DNA from: a bacterium
GTDB taxonomy: Bacteria > Calditrichota > Calditrichia > RBG-13-44-9 > J042
Length of the DNA: 45,468 bases
Assembly: GCA_015485355.1 (NCBI GenBank)
Contig: WFTQ01000110.1
Span: forward strand, 1-45,468
Direction of reading: 5' to 3'
Below are positions 1-7,989 of the stretch, piece by piece. The position numbers and the translations under genes are program-made. Position 1 is the stretch's first letter, and every line of letters starts with the position of its first letter. The notes beneath the pieces were generated by a model. That model made no database searches. It had not been told where the DNA came from and was given only the letters and a program-made list of their open reading frames with translations.

Positions 1-249
1 GATGGCCTGGATGGCCCCCACGGGATTCCGCTGAGTGCGCCGGCCCAGCGCCAGTTCCCCATATAAATACGGTAAACAAATGAATCCCACCGCCAGAAGA
101 TAGATGACCACAAAGGCGGCTCCACCATTCTGCCCGGTGACGTAGGGAAAACGCCAGATGTTCCCCAGACCAATCGCCGAACCCGCCGCCGCAAAAATAA
201 ACCCCAGTTTGGAACTAAACTGCCCCCGATGCTCATTCCCTGCCTGCAT
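1..249 (-). CDS. Neurotransmitter:sodium symporter (NSS/SNF family), N-terminal part
   Basis: This gene runs off the left edge; only the first 83 residues are present. The family imports amino acids or related amines across the inner membrane, driven by sodium. Residues about 15-45 carry the TM1 signature of NSS transporters (GSAIGLGNIWRFPY, then NGGAAF), which forms the unwound sodium and substrate site. TM2 follows at about 44-62. The ATG at 249 is preceded by AGGAG at a spacing of 7, so the start is well supported. The gene is divergent from the amidase at 658. The substrate cannot be told from the N-terminus alone. Confidence 0.93.
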   Translation of the reverse strand, partial: MQAGNEHRGQFSSKLGFIFAAAGSAIGLGNIWRFPYVTGQNGGAAFVVIYLLAVGFICLPYLYGELALGRRTQRNPVGAIQAI

Positions 250-410
250 ATGGCCACTCCTGTTGTATTGACTTCCTCGATTTAGCTCCCCATTAAGCGC
301 ACATTCACGCTTCCCGATGCAATCGTTGCCTCCGTTTTGCAAAATCCAAATTTAAAAATAGGATGTAGCGGGAAATTTATCAATATCTGTTTTCTTTTTC
401 CCGTTTAACC

Positions 411-450
411 CTTGGGGCGTCCGGGTTGATGTTCCGCCCGACGCCCCAAG
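411..450. other. Strong hairpin in a divergent intergenic region (250-657)
   Basis: A perfect 11-bp inverted repeat, CTTGGGGCGTC at 411-421 and GACGCCCCAAG at 440-450, can extend inward by three more GC pairs after one bulged base. It lies between two divergent genes, where no terminator is needed, and has no adjoining T-run. It could be a protein-binding palindrome, a leader structure or a dispersed repeat. The rest of 250-657 shows no convincing gene; short open frames there look non-coding. Confidence 0.5.
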
Positions 451-596
451 CCGACCGTGTAAACCATCCCCTTTGAGGGGCAATTCCCGAACCCAGGCTT
501 GAAACATACAAAGCCGGAAAGGGGGCGTCCCGTGCGCTCCCTCCAGGTTCGCGGATCAATTTCACCCGATGATCTGAATTTGGAACCGGCAAAGTA

Positions 597-625
597 TAGG
601 TTTTTTGCTCAAAATTCTGTATAAT
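597..625 (+). promoter_or_regulatory. Candidate promoter of the amidase gene
   Basis: A perfect TATAAT box lies at 620-625, 32 bases before the ATG at 658. The hexamer 17 bases further upstream (597-602, TAGGTT) matches the -35 consensus poorly, so the call rests on the -10 box and its position. Confidence 0.4.
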
Positions 626-657
626 CGAGACGGTGAATAGGCCATGGCGAGGAACGA

Positions 658-2817
658 ATGATGCGCACAGAAACCCTCATCGGGAGAGACGCCCACGGTG
701 TTGCCCATATACGTGCCGGACATAGAATTGATGCGTTCTGGGCTCAGGGCTATGTTCACGGGCGGGATCGGGGATTGCAACTGCTGCTGATGCGGATTCT
801 GGGAAAGGGCCGAAGCTGCGAGCTGTTGGAGGATAGCGATGCTCTGTTCGCCCTGGACCGCTTCTTTCGGCGAATGAACTGGCGGGGACACACAGATGCG
901 CAGCTCAAATTGCTAACAGCCGAAGAGCGGCTCATTCTGGAGGCCTATTGCGATGGGATTAACGCAGCGCTGAAAAAATCCCCTTGGGAACTCAAACTAC
1001 TGGGTTATTCCCCGGAACCCTGGCATCCCGAAGACAGCCTGATGATGACCCGCATGGTAGGCTATTTAACCCTGGCGCAATCCCAGGGGGAGATTGAACG
1101 TTTATTGATCGAGATGGTGCAGGCGGGTGTGCCCCAAACGCATCTGGAAGCACTTTTCCCGGGATTATTGGGGGGACTGGACAGGGACTTACTCCAGCGG
1201 GTGAGGCTTCAGGAACGGATCGTCCCGCCGGAACTATTGTGGCAACTTCCGGCTCCCCGCATGATGGCCTCGAACAACTGGGTGGTTGCCGGGACCAAAA
1301 CCGTTTCCGGAAAACCCATTCTGGCGAACGATCCTCATCTGGAAGTCAATCGGCTTCCGAATGTGTGGTATGAAGTGGTGATGGAGATGGGCGGACGATT
1401 TGCCGTGGGTGGGTCCATGCCGGGCTTTCCCGGTGTTCTCATCGGCCGGAACTCCGACCTGGCCTGGGGAGCCACCTATGCGTTCGTGGATGCGCTGGAC
1501 TCCTGGGTGGAAAAATGCCGTGAGGGCCGATTTTACCGCGAAGGCGAGGGCTGGAAACCGTTTCGGCAAAGGAAAGAAGTCATCGGCCGCAAAAAGCGAG
1601 GAACGGAAGAGATCATTTTTTATGAAAACGATCATGGTGTTCTGGAAGGAGACCCCCATCAGGAAGGTTATTATGTAAGCAGCCGATGGGCCCCCGGCGA
1701 CGGCGGAGCCCATACCATTTCTTCCGTACTAAGCCTGCTGGAAGCCTCAACCGTGGAAATGGGCATGGAGCTGGTGCGAAAGATTGAAACGGCCTGGAGT
1801 TTCGTCTTCGCCGATACCCGGGGCAATATCGGATTCCAAATGTCCGGGCGGGTCCCCCGTCGGCGGGAAGGGGTAAGCGGCCTGGTGCCCTTACCGGGCT
1901 GGATCCCCGACAACGACTGGCAGGGTTACCAACCTCCGGAAGATCTACCGCATGCCTTTAACCCCCGAGAGGGCTACCTGGTCACCGCCAATCACGATTT
2001 GAACGCCTACGGAAACATCCACCCGATTAACATGGCCATGGGTTCATATCGGGCGGATCGTATCGCCTTCCTCTTGCAGCAAAGCGACCAGTGGACGGTA
2101 AACGACATGTTCCGCGTGCAGTATGATGTGTATTCCCTGCAGGCAGAACGATTCATGAAGCATTTGCGGCCCCTACTTCCGGACACCCCGAACGGTCGCC
2201 TGCTTAAAACATGGGATTTCCACTACGATGCGGATTCCCGGGGAGCCTTTTTATTCGAACAATTCTACAAGGAGTTGTTCCGGCAAGTATTCGGGCGTGG
2301 GGGCATGGGCGAGTCGGTGGTCGATCATCTGGCCCGAGAAACCGGTGTTTTTGTCGATTTCTTCGCCAATTTCGATCGCATATTGTTATCCGAACAGTCC
2401 GTATGGTTCGCAGGAGAGAGTCGAAGGTCGATCTACCGCCGGGCCTGGGAAGCGATCGCCACCCTCACCCCACGCCGCTGGGGAGAAGTCCAATCCTTCA
2501 CCCTAAGCCACATGCTTTTTGGGGGCAAATTGCCTCGCTGTCTGGGCTTCGACCGCGGCCCTCTGCAAGGGATCGGCAACCGGGCCACCATTCATCAGGG
2601 ACAGCTCTATCGAAGCGCAGGGCGGGTAACGACCTTCATGCCTTCCTACCGATTCGTCACGGACTTGGAAGACACCTGTCTGTACAGCAATCTGGCCGGC
2701 GGCCCTTCTGATCGGCGCTTTTCTCGCTGGTATTGTTCCGAACTGGAACTGTGGAAAAACGGGATTTACAAGAAACTCCAGCCTCGCCCGGAGGATCAGC
2801 TAAAACCGTTTCCCTGA
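658..2817 (+). CDS. Penicillin amidase (penicillin acylase) family N-terminal-nucleophile hydrolase
   Basis: The 719-residue protein belongs to the penicillin acylase family of Ntn hydrolases, which cleave amide bonds of acylated small molecules such as penicillins, N-acyl-homoserine lactones and cyclic lipopeptides. The N-terminal part (GVAHIRA near residue 16, GYVHGRDRGLQ near 32) is the alpha-chain pattern. The motif ASNNWVVAG places the likely nucleophile at Ser205, where family members cleave themselves into alpha and beta chains. The ATG at 658 has a weak AGG upstream. Family members are usually exported, but no signal peptide is visible here, so this one may be cytoplasmic. It stands alone with a TATAAT box upstream. 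The substrate is not predictable; peptide or lipid amide turnover and AHL degradation are both possible. Confidence 0.9.
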   Translation: MMRTETLIGRDAHGVAHIRAGHRIDAFWAQGYVHGRDRGLQLLLMRILGKGRSCELLEDSDALFALDRFFRRMNWRGHTDAQLKLLTAEERLILEAYCDGINAALKKSPWELKLLGYSPEPWHPEDSLMMTRMVGYLTLAQSQGEIERLLIEMVQAGVPQTHLEALFPGLLGGLDRDLLQRVRLQERIVPPELLWQLPAPRMMASNNWVVAGTKTVSGKPILANDPHLEVNRLPNVWYEVVMEMGGRFAVGGSMPGFPGVLIGRNSDLAWGATYAFVDALDSWVEKCREGRFYREGEGWKPFRQRKEVIGRKKRGTEEIIFYENDHGVLEGDPHQEGYYVSSRWAPGDGGAHTISSVLSLLEASTVEMGMELVRKIETAWSFVFADTRGNIGFQMSGRVPRRREGVSGLVPLPGWIPDNDWQGYQPPEDLPHAFNPREGYLVTANHDLNAYGNIHPINMAMGSYRADRIAFLLQQSDQWTVNDMFRVQYDVYSLQAERFMKHLRPLLPDTPNGRLLKTWDFHYDADSRGAFLFEQFYKELFRQVFGRGGMGESVVDHLARETGVFVDFFANFDRILLSEQSVWFAGESRRSIYRRAWEAIATLTPRRWGEVQSFTLSHMLFGGKLPRCLGFDRGPLQGIGNRATIHQGQLYRSAGRVTTFMPSYRFVTDLEDTCLYSNLAGGPSDRRFSRWYCSELELWKNGIYKKLQPRPEDQLKPFP

Positions 2818-2839
2818 ATTCCAACGGTGGTCCGCTTTC

Positions 2840-2859
2840 CCCCGCACGTCTCCGCGGGG
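2840..2859 (+). terminator. Weak GC hairpin after the amidase gene
   Basis: CCCCGC at 2840-2845 pairs with GCGGGG at 2854-2859 around an 8-base loop, 23 bases after the amidase stop codon. No U-tract follows, so it may be a transcript-end hairpin rather than an efficient terminator. Confidence 0.25.
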
Positions 2860-2944
2860 ACATTCATTGCCGGGCAACCGGCTGACGGAGGCCCGATACA
2901 TCGTGACGGTTTTCTGGCGTGGAACCAGGGTAAAGGAATGCATC

Positions 2945-3817
2945 ATGAGCGTTTTCATCCATCACACCAATAAGGCCTACGCCTTTGTTGAACGGTTCTG
3001 GCATGCCACAAGCACCTGGAAGGTCATCGTGAGTTTTACCATTTTGATCTTCTTGTTTGCGATCGGAATCATTGAACTGAATCGGCAGCATTGGTTACCC
3101 GAAAACCTGGCAGCGTCCCTACCCGAAAATCATTTCTATGCGGTTCACCTGGCCTTCTCCATGCTCCTGGTCATCGAAGTGGTGGGTCTGGTTTTTGTTA
3201 TTGCCCGTAGTGTAGCCGATTCCGTGGGAAAACAGTTTGAAATCCTCTCACTCATCCTCCTGCGTCAGGCTTTCGAAGCTTTCGTGGAATTCGAAGAACC
3301 CGTGCGCTGGGTGGAATTCAACCGGCCGGTGGTGGAAATTCTCGTAAACGCCGGGGGGTCTCTTCTGATTTTTATTGCTCTGGGATTCTACTATCGCATC
3401 CAGAAACATCAACCGATCACCGACAACGAAGAGGAACAATTCCGCTTTGTGGGGATGAAAAAACTGGTTTCCCTTGTATTACTGGCCGTTTTCACCGCCC
3501 TGGGCATTGATCATACCCTTAAGTACTTTACCCAAGAGGAGGTGTATTCTTTTTTTAATACATTTTACACCATCCTGATCTTCTCGGATGTGTTGCTTAT
3601 GCTGATTTCCCTGCGCTATTGCTCCACCTATCATGTGGTATTTCGGAATTCGGGTTTCGCCTTCGGCACCGTGGTCATCCGCCTGGCCCTGACCGCACCC
3701 CCCATTTTCAATGTCGTCCTGGGTGTAGGAGCCGCCGGCTTTGTCATTTTGCTCACCCTGGCCTACAACATTTTCTCGCCCGAAATCGCCAAAGAAGACC
3801 GCATTCGTATCATCTGA
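2945..3817 (+). CDS. Multi-pass membrane protein of unknown function
   Basis: This 290-residue protein is not recognised as a named family. The chosen ATG at 2945 has AAAGGA seven bases upstream; an in-frame extension back to 2867 lacks a good ribosome site. Hydrophobic stretches, likely five to seven helices, lie near residues 23-42, 65-88, 133-150, 180-198, 213-235 and 243-275. A conserved-looking loop between the second and third helices is rich in Glu, Phe and Arg, with the text FEILSLILLRQAFEAF. The protein ends in a short charged tail. It follows the amidase on the same strand with a 127-base gap and may be a separate unit. No catalytic motif is visible; transporter-like or signalling roles are guesses. 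Confidence 0.8.
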   Translation: MSVFIHHTNKAYAFVERFWHATSTWKVIVSFTILIFLFAIGIIELNRQHWLPENLAASLPENHFYAVHLAFSMLLVIEVVGLVFVIARSVADSVGKQFEILSLILLRQAFEAFVEFEEPVRWVEFNRPVVEILVNAGGSLLIFIALGFYYRIQKHQPITDNEEEQFRFVGMKKLVSLVLLAVFTALGIDHTLKYFTQEEVYSFFNTFYTILIFSDVLLMLISLRYCSTYHVVFRNSGFAFGTVVIRLALTAPPIFNVVLGVGAAGFVILLTLAYNIFSPEIAKEDRIRII

Positions 3818-4018
3818 GGCCTCCCTTCTTCCCCTTTGAACGGCGAGCCGACGGAACACCCGTTCCGCCCCCCAATGATGAAGTGCCGCATAGGGGGGAT
3901 TTTCCTCCGCTCTGGAGAGCTCAGCCGTTTCCACTCTTCCCGATCCCACCCTTGCGCCGAATGGAAGGGCGATTTTCTTCGTCCGGCGGGCATCTGGAGC
4001 AAGGGCACCGGGGCGGCT

Positions 4019-4603
4019 TCAGGACTCTTTTTGGGAAGCCGATTGCTGTTCGGAAAAAATTTCCGCATGAAAAATAAAAATCTCGGTATCCGGATCCTGC
4101 CAACAATTTCCCGGCAATCCGGCTTTCAAACAGGTCTGGCTCAAAAACACTTCCCGATCCCACCCCCACTCGGTGGCAACTTGAGGCAACAACAAGCCCC
4201 TGTTATAGCCTTTTTTAATCAATATGCCGTGGGTACCGACCTCAATTTCTTCCGGTCGTTGTATTTTTTTCAGGGGAGAGAGAACCGAAATTTCAATATC
4301 AATTTTGTTCAGTTCCGAAGCCCGTAAGGGACTGAACCGCGGGTCTTGAAAAGCCGCGGCTACGGCCATCTCGATCACCGCCTGATACAACGGCTTAATC
4401 CCTTCCACCAGGCCGATGCATCCTCTCAACTGTCCCTCTTCATGCAGAGTAACAAAAACGCCCAGGTGTTCCTTCAGTTTGGGGAAAGAAGGCTCCGGTG
4501 GACGAAAATGGTGTTCTTGGAGTGCCGCGGAAATGGCCCGGCGAGCCAATTCCAGCAAGTATCTCTTCTCCTCCTCACTCAAACTTAAAACCCGTGTTGC
4601 CAT
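4019..4603 (-). CDS. amrA: AMMECR1-domain protein, AmmeMemoRadiSam system protein A
   Basis: The 194-residue protein is a full-length AMMECR1 domain, the size usual for bacterial and archaeal members. It contains the family hallmark LRGCIG near residue 65 and a following GI-rich stretch. The biochemical role of the family is not settled. In bacteria it is typically encoded with a Memo-family protein and a radical SAM enzyme. Here the Memo partner is directly upstream on the same strand (gap about 130 bases), but no radical SAM partner of that system is adjacent. The ATG at 4603 is preceded by AAAGGAG, which favours it over an upstream in-frame start at 4651. Confidence 0.92.
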   Translation of the reverse strand: MATRVLSLSEEEKRYLLELARRAISAALQEHHFRPPEPSFPKLKEHLGVFVTLHEEGQLRGCIGLVEGIKPLYQAVIEMAVAAAFQDPRFSPLRASELNKIDIEISVLSPLKKIQRPEEIEVGTHGILIKKGYNRGLLLPQVATEWGWDREVFLSQTCLKAGLPGNCWQDPDTEIFIFHAEIFSEQQSASQKES

Positions 4604-4733
4604 CGGGTACTCCTTTACACCTGGTCTGTAACAATGCTCTGCCCATTCCAACTCCCTGAAGACAAAGCCTTTGGGTTCGCCCGCTTACCCTTGCTTCAGG
4701 GTACCATCCCCAAAAGAGAAGGACATCGGGTCA

Positions 4734-5564
4734 TCAATAGATGATGGCGGACAGATACCCCACAACATTGGATTTTTCCCCGGTTATGTCCCCTGTGTTT
4801 CGGTAAAGCAACACCTTCGCTTTGGAAGCCCCCATGGTTTTGGCCACCCGCATCACCACGGCCGTGGGCCCATAACCACACATTTCACACCGGTCTTCGT
4901 ACACGTCTGTCAGCAATTGCTCGGGATTGAACGCATTAACGTTGCCGATGACGACCTGATCCAGCATTCGGGCCTCTTGATCGGAATGATTGTGGGATAG
5001 ATCCGTACTGGCAATCAACAAACAGTTTTCGGCTTTGAGTAAATCGCTTAACACCCGGGTTAACAAGTCGATGTATTTCTGACTCTGGTTTCCCATCATG
5101 ATGGGTACCACCTGAATAGAATCTTGCACCCATTTCAGAAAAGGCAACTGAGCCTCCAGGGAATATTCGCCCGAAGAGTAGCCTTTTTCCGATAAGCGAA
5201 TGTCAGGATGAGCAAAGGTCAATCGATCGACCACCGACATTTCGATGGACAGGTCACCGATGGGTGTACGCAATCCGCGTCCCGGATAGATGGAAATGAA
5301 ATCAAACGTTTCTTCGTGGCTGGGGGCAACGATCACGGCAAAATCGTATTTGGGTTCCATAATCTGCCGGTAGGCTCGTGCGGCGACTCCCCCGGAATAC
5401 AGATATCCGGCATGGGGGACGATCAACCCTCGAATGGGCTGGGGCACATCGACGATGGGAGAATTCTCCAGCAGTAAACTCAAATCTCGTTCCAGAACAA
5501 ACTTGTCCGCCGGATAAAAAAAGCCGGCCATACTCGCAGGTCGGATCTTGTCTCGCGACGTCAT
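4734..5564 (-). CDS. amrB: Memo-family protein, AmmeMemoRadiSam system protein B
   Basis: The 276-residue protein matches the Memo/AmrB family, which has the fold of metal-dependent extradiol-type dioxygenases. The histidines and cysteine of the family site are visible in PHAGYLYSGG, APSHEE, STDLSHNH and CGYGPTA. Human MEMO1 binds iron or copper through these histidines and the cysteine. The N-terminal pattern RPASMAGFFYPAD is typical of the bacterial form. The start at 5564 has AGAGG upstream; a longer in-frame extension to 5885 lies in sequence that does not look coding. The gene pairs with amrA downstream, which supports joint function, though the reaction is unknown. Confidence 0.93.
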   Translation of the reverse strand: MTSRDKIRPASMAGFFYPADKFVLERDLSLLLENSPIVDVPQPIRGLIVPHAGYLYSGGVAARAYRQIMEPKYDFAVIVAPSHEETFDFISIYPGRGLRTPIGDLSIEMSVVDRLTFAHPDIRLSEKGYSSGEYSLEAQLPFLKWVQDSIQVVPIMMGNQSQKYIDLLTRVLSDLLKAENCLLIASTDLSHNHSDQEARMLDQVVIGNVNAFNPEQLLTDVYEDRCEMCGYGPTAVVMRVAKTMGASKAKVLLYRNTGDITGEKSNVVGYLSAIIY

Positions 5565-6090
5565 TTCGGCCTCTCTGGTATTTCGTCGATAAGTAAATAT
5601 AACAATGAAATCGATGTAATAAAAAAAATTCTCCGTCGGATTGTCAGGGCAGGATTTCGGATACGGTGCCCCGAAAAACTGGGAGGGTGAAAACCTTATC
5701 CCGCCCGGGATACTCCCGATTGCAAACCCTCGTTTTTCAGAAGGAGTGATTGGATCGGGGACGTCATCGGAAACCGGTACGGCCAACCATCCGCATGAAC
5801 CGATTCGGTTCGATATGGTGGACACCCGGATTCCGTTTTCCTCGATTCTCCTTCTCTCCGAATCAATACCGGCGAACCCGGTCACGGTGCGGACCCACCA
5901 ACGGGTAATTTGGCCGGGATTTCCACCCGGAAGGGAGAGCCCCGGGCCTCATGGGCCATTCAACCCGCGCAAGCCAGTGGCCCCATCCGGTGCCGACATT
6001 CCATACGGAATCGGGAAGGATGTGAACGTTATTTCGGATAGGGAAACCAAAGGCTTCCACCCCGAGCCTGCCATCGAACCGGGCCGGATG
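5565..6090. other. Gene-poor stretch, possible decayed coding sequence
   Basis: No gene here is convincing. A minus-strand open frame (5863-6111) has an outer-membrane-barrel-like composition rich in aromatics and glycine (for example NVGTGWGHWLARVEW), but it has no ribosome site and stops early. It could be a remnant or chance. The AT-rich part at 5585-5640 probably holds the promoter of the Memo gene, which reads leftward. Confidence 0.3.
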
Positions 6091-6127
6091 AAAAGGCCTC
6101 GCCCTTTTCACAAAGGAGAGGCCTTTT
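6091..6127 (-). terminator. Strong intrinsic terminator after the RNase Y gene
   Basis: AAAAGGCCTC (6091-6100) and GAGGCCTTTT (6118-6127) form a perfect 10-bp stem, and the loop can form an inner CCTTT/AAAGG stem. The flanking A and T runs allow termination on both strands. It lies 24 bases beyond the RNase Y stop codon. Confidence 0.8.
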
Positions 6128-6150
6128 GACGGAATACTCTCTGGTTTACA

Positions 6151-7755
6151 TTATCCGGCACTAACATCCTGGACGGTGGAGGTATTGCTTTTTCCGGGAA
6201 TGAATTCATCGGTTGAGCTTTGTTCGATAAGCCGGCGGATGACGGTCACCTTAATCTGCCCCGGGTATTCCATGGTTTCTTTAATTTTACGGGCGATATC
6301 GGAGGCCAGCATGTCGACTTTGAAATCGTCCGTTTCTTCAGGGACCACAATCACCCGCACCTCGCGTCCGGCGGAAATGGCGTACGTTTTGGCCACGCCT
6401 TCAAAGGAATTACCCAATTCCTCCAGCTTTTTAATACGCTGAGTATAGGCTTCCAGGGATTCGCGCCGCGCACCGGGCCGGGCCCCACTGATCCGGTCGG
6501 CCGCGGTGACCAGCACCGAGATCGGGGAGATGGGATCGGCCTCCTCGTGATGCGCCAGAATGGAATTGATGACCACCGGATGTTCCCGGCACCGGGTGGC
6601 CAATTCCACCCCGATGGTTACATGGCTGCCCTCGGAATCGTTGCTGACGGCCTTGCCAATATCATGGAACAATCCTGCGCGACGGGCCAGTTCGACATCC
6701 AGTCCCAGCTCGGCCGCCATGTGTCCCGCCAACCAGGCGACTTCTTTGGAATGCTGCAGGATGTTCTGGCCGTAACTGGTGCGATATTTTAATCGGCCCA
6801 GCCACTCCTTCATCTCCGGATGCACATTCTGAATATGCAACTCATTGAGCGTTTCCTCGGCCGCCTTTCGGATATTTTCTTCGATGATCTTTTGGGCCCG
6901 ATTGACTTCCGTTTCAATGGCCTTGGGATTGATGTTTTTGCTCTGAATGAGCCGTTCCATGGCCAGGCGGGCGACTTCCCGCTTGATAGGATCGAAGCTG
7001 GACATGACCACCGTTTCCGGGGTGTCGTCCACAATGACCTTTACCCCGGTAGCGGCTTCGAAGGCTTTGATGTTGCGCCCTTCGCGTCCTATGATCAGCC
7101 CTTTCCAGTTATCGTTGGGCAACGTTACCGATGTAAGGGTGGACTCCATGGTGTATTCCGTGGCCATCCGTTCGATGGCAAAGGCCATGATTTCCTTTGC
7201 CTCCCACCGGGCCCGTTCGATGGCATCGTTTTTAATCTCGATAATCTGTTGCGCCGCCTCCGATTTGGCCTCGGCAATCAGATTCTCAATCAGCTGCCGC
7301 TTGGCATCCTCCCGACTCAGGCCACTCATGTTTTCCAGCTTTTCGATCTGCTGTTCGATTATCTCGTTCAAGCGCCGCTGTTCCTCCTGAAGTTTTTGCC
7401 TCTCCTGATCGATTTCCTTTTGCAATTTCTTCAGGTGAGACGCCTGATCCTGAATCTGATTTTCCAGCCGTCGTAATTCCTTTTCCCGGCGCCGCAAGCG
7501 ATCCTCGCTGCGGGAAAGTTCATGTTCCCGTTGCTTCAATTGCCGCTGCAGCTTGTTGCGTTCCACCTGAACACGTTCTTTGGCCTTCAGGTAAGCCTCG
7601 CGTTCCAACTTTTCGGCGCTGCGCCGGGCCTGCTCCAAGATCTTCCTGGCTGTATCCCTGGCATGATTGATGCGGATTCGGGAGATTAAATGATGAATCA
7701 ATACCCCCAGGAGGATACCCGCAAGCGCTATCACTCCCATCTCGATCCAGCTCAT
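6151..7755 (-). CDS. rny: Ribonuclease Y
   Basis: RNase Y is a membrane-anchored endoribonuclease that starts mRNA decay. The 534-residue protein has the standard order: an N-terminal membrane helix (about 5-22), a long charged coiled coil (about 30-190), a KH RNA-binding domain containing GLIIGREGRNIKAFE (about 220-235), and an HD domain with HSKEVAWLAGHMA and FHDIGK (about 330-410) that binds the catalytic metals. The ATG at 7755 has AGGGG upstream; a GTG three codons earlier overlaps that ribosome site and is less likely. The length matches the family. The gene follows the hybrid kinase on the same strand with a gap of about 230 bases and ends at a strong terminator. Confidence 0.97.
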   Translation of the reverse strand: MSWIEMGVIALAGILLGVLIHHLISRIRINHARDTARKILEQARRSAEKLEREAYLKAKERVQVERNKLQRQLKQREHELSRSEDRLRRREKELRRLENQIQDQASHLKKLQKEIDQERQKLQEEQRRLNEIIEQQIEKLENMSGLSREDAKRQLIENLIAEAKSEAAQQIIEIKNDAIERARWEAKEIMAFAIERMATEYTMESTLTSVTLPNDNWKGLIIGREGRNIKAFEAATGVKVIVDDTPETVVMSSFDPIKREVARLAMERLIQSKNINPKAIETEVNRAQKIIEENIRKAAEETLNELHIQNVHPEMKEWLGRLKYRTSYGQNILQHSKEVAWLAGHMAAELGLDVELARRAGLFHDIGKAVSNDSEGSHVTIGVELATRCREHPVVINSILAHHEEADPISPISVLVTAADRISGARPGARRESLEAYTQRIKKLEELGNSFEGVAKTYAISAGREVRVIVVPEETDDFKVDMLASDIARKIKETMEYPGQIKVTVIRRLIEQSSTDEFIPGKSNTSTVQDVSAG

Positions 7756-7989
7756 CTCGATCACCCCTTGCTTATTTCACCTCGTTCAACATCTTGCTTC
7801 TGCTCGTGATCCTCGACTTCGGGATCCTTCGCTTTCACCCATTTAACGAACTAAAATAATTTTATTTTTCGGCAATACAAAATTTTTTTTCACATAAATG
7901 CCTTTTTCCCGGTAAAGGATTAAACCTTGGGGGACTGTCGAAAAAAGGCATGAAGGAAACCGGATATTCGGGAAACAGGCGGGCCGGCG

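Noticed and set aside
4603-5885. Longer N-terminus for the Memo protein, starting at 5885
   Set aside because: The extra 107 residues do not match the family start, whereas ATG 5564 has a ribosome site and the family's usual N-terminus.
5641-6129. Plus-strand 162-residue open frame
   Set aside because: It has no ribosome site, an unnatural Pro/Arg-rich composition, and runs into the terminator at 6091-6127; more likely chance.
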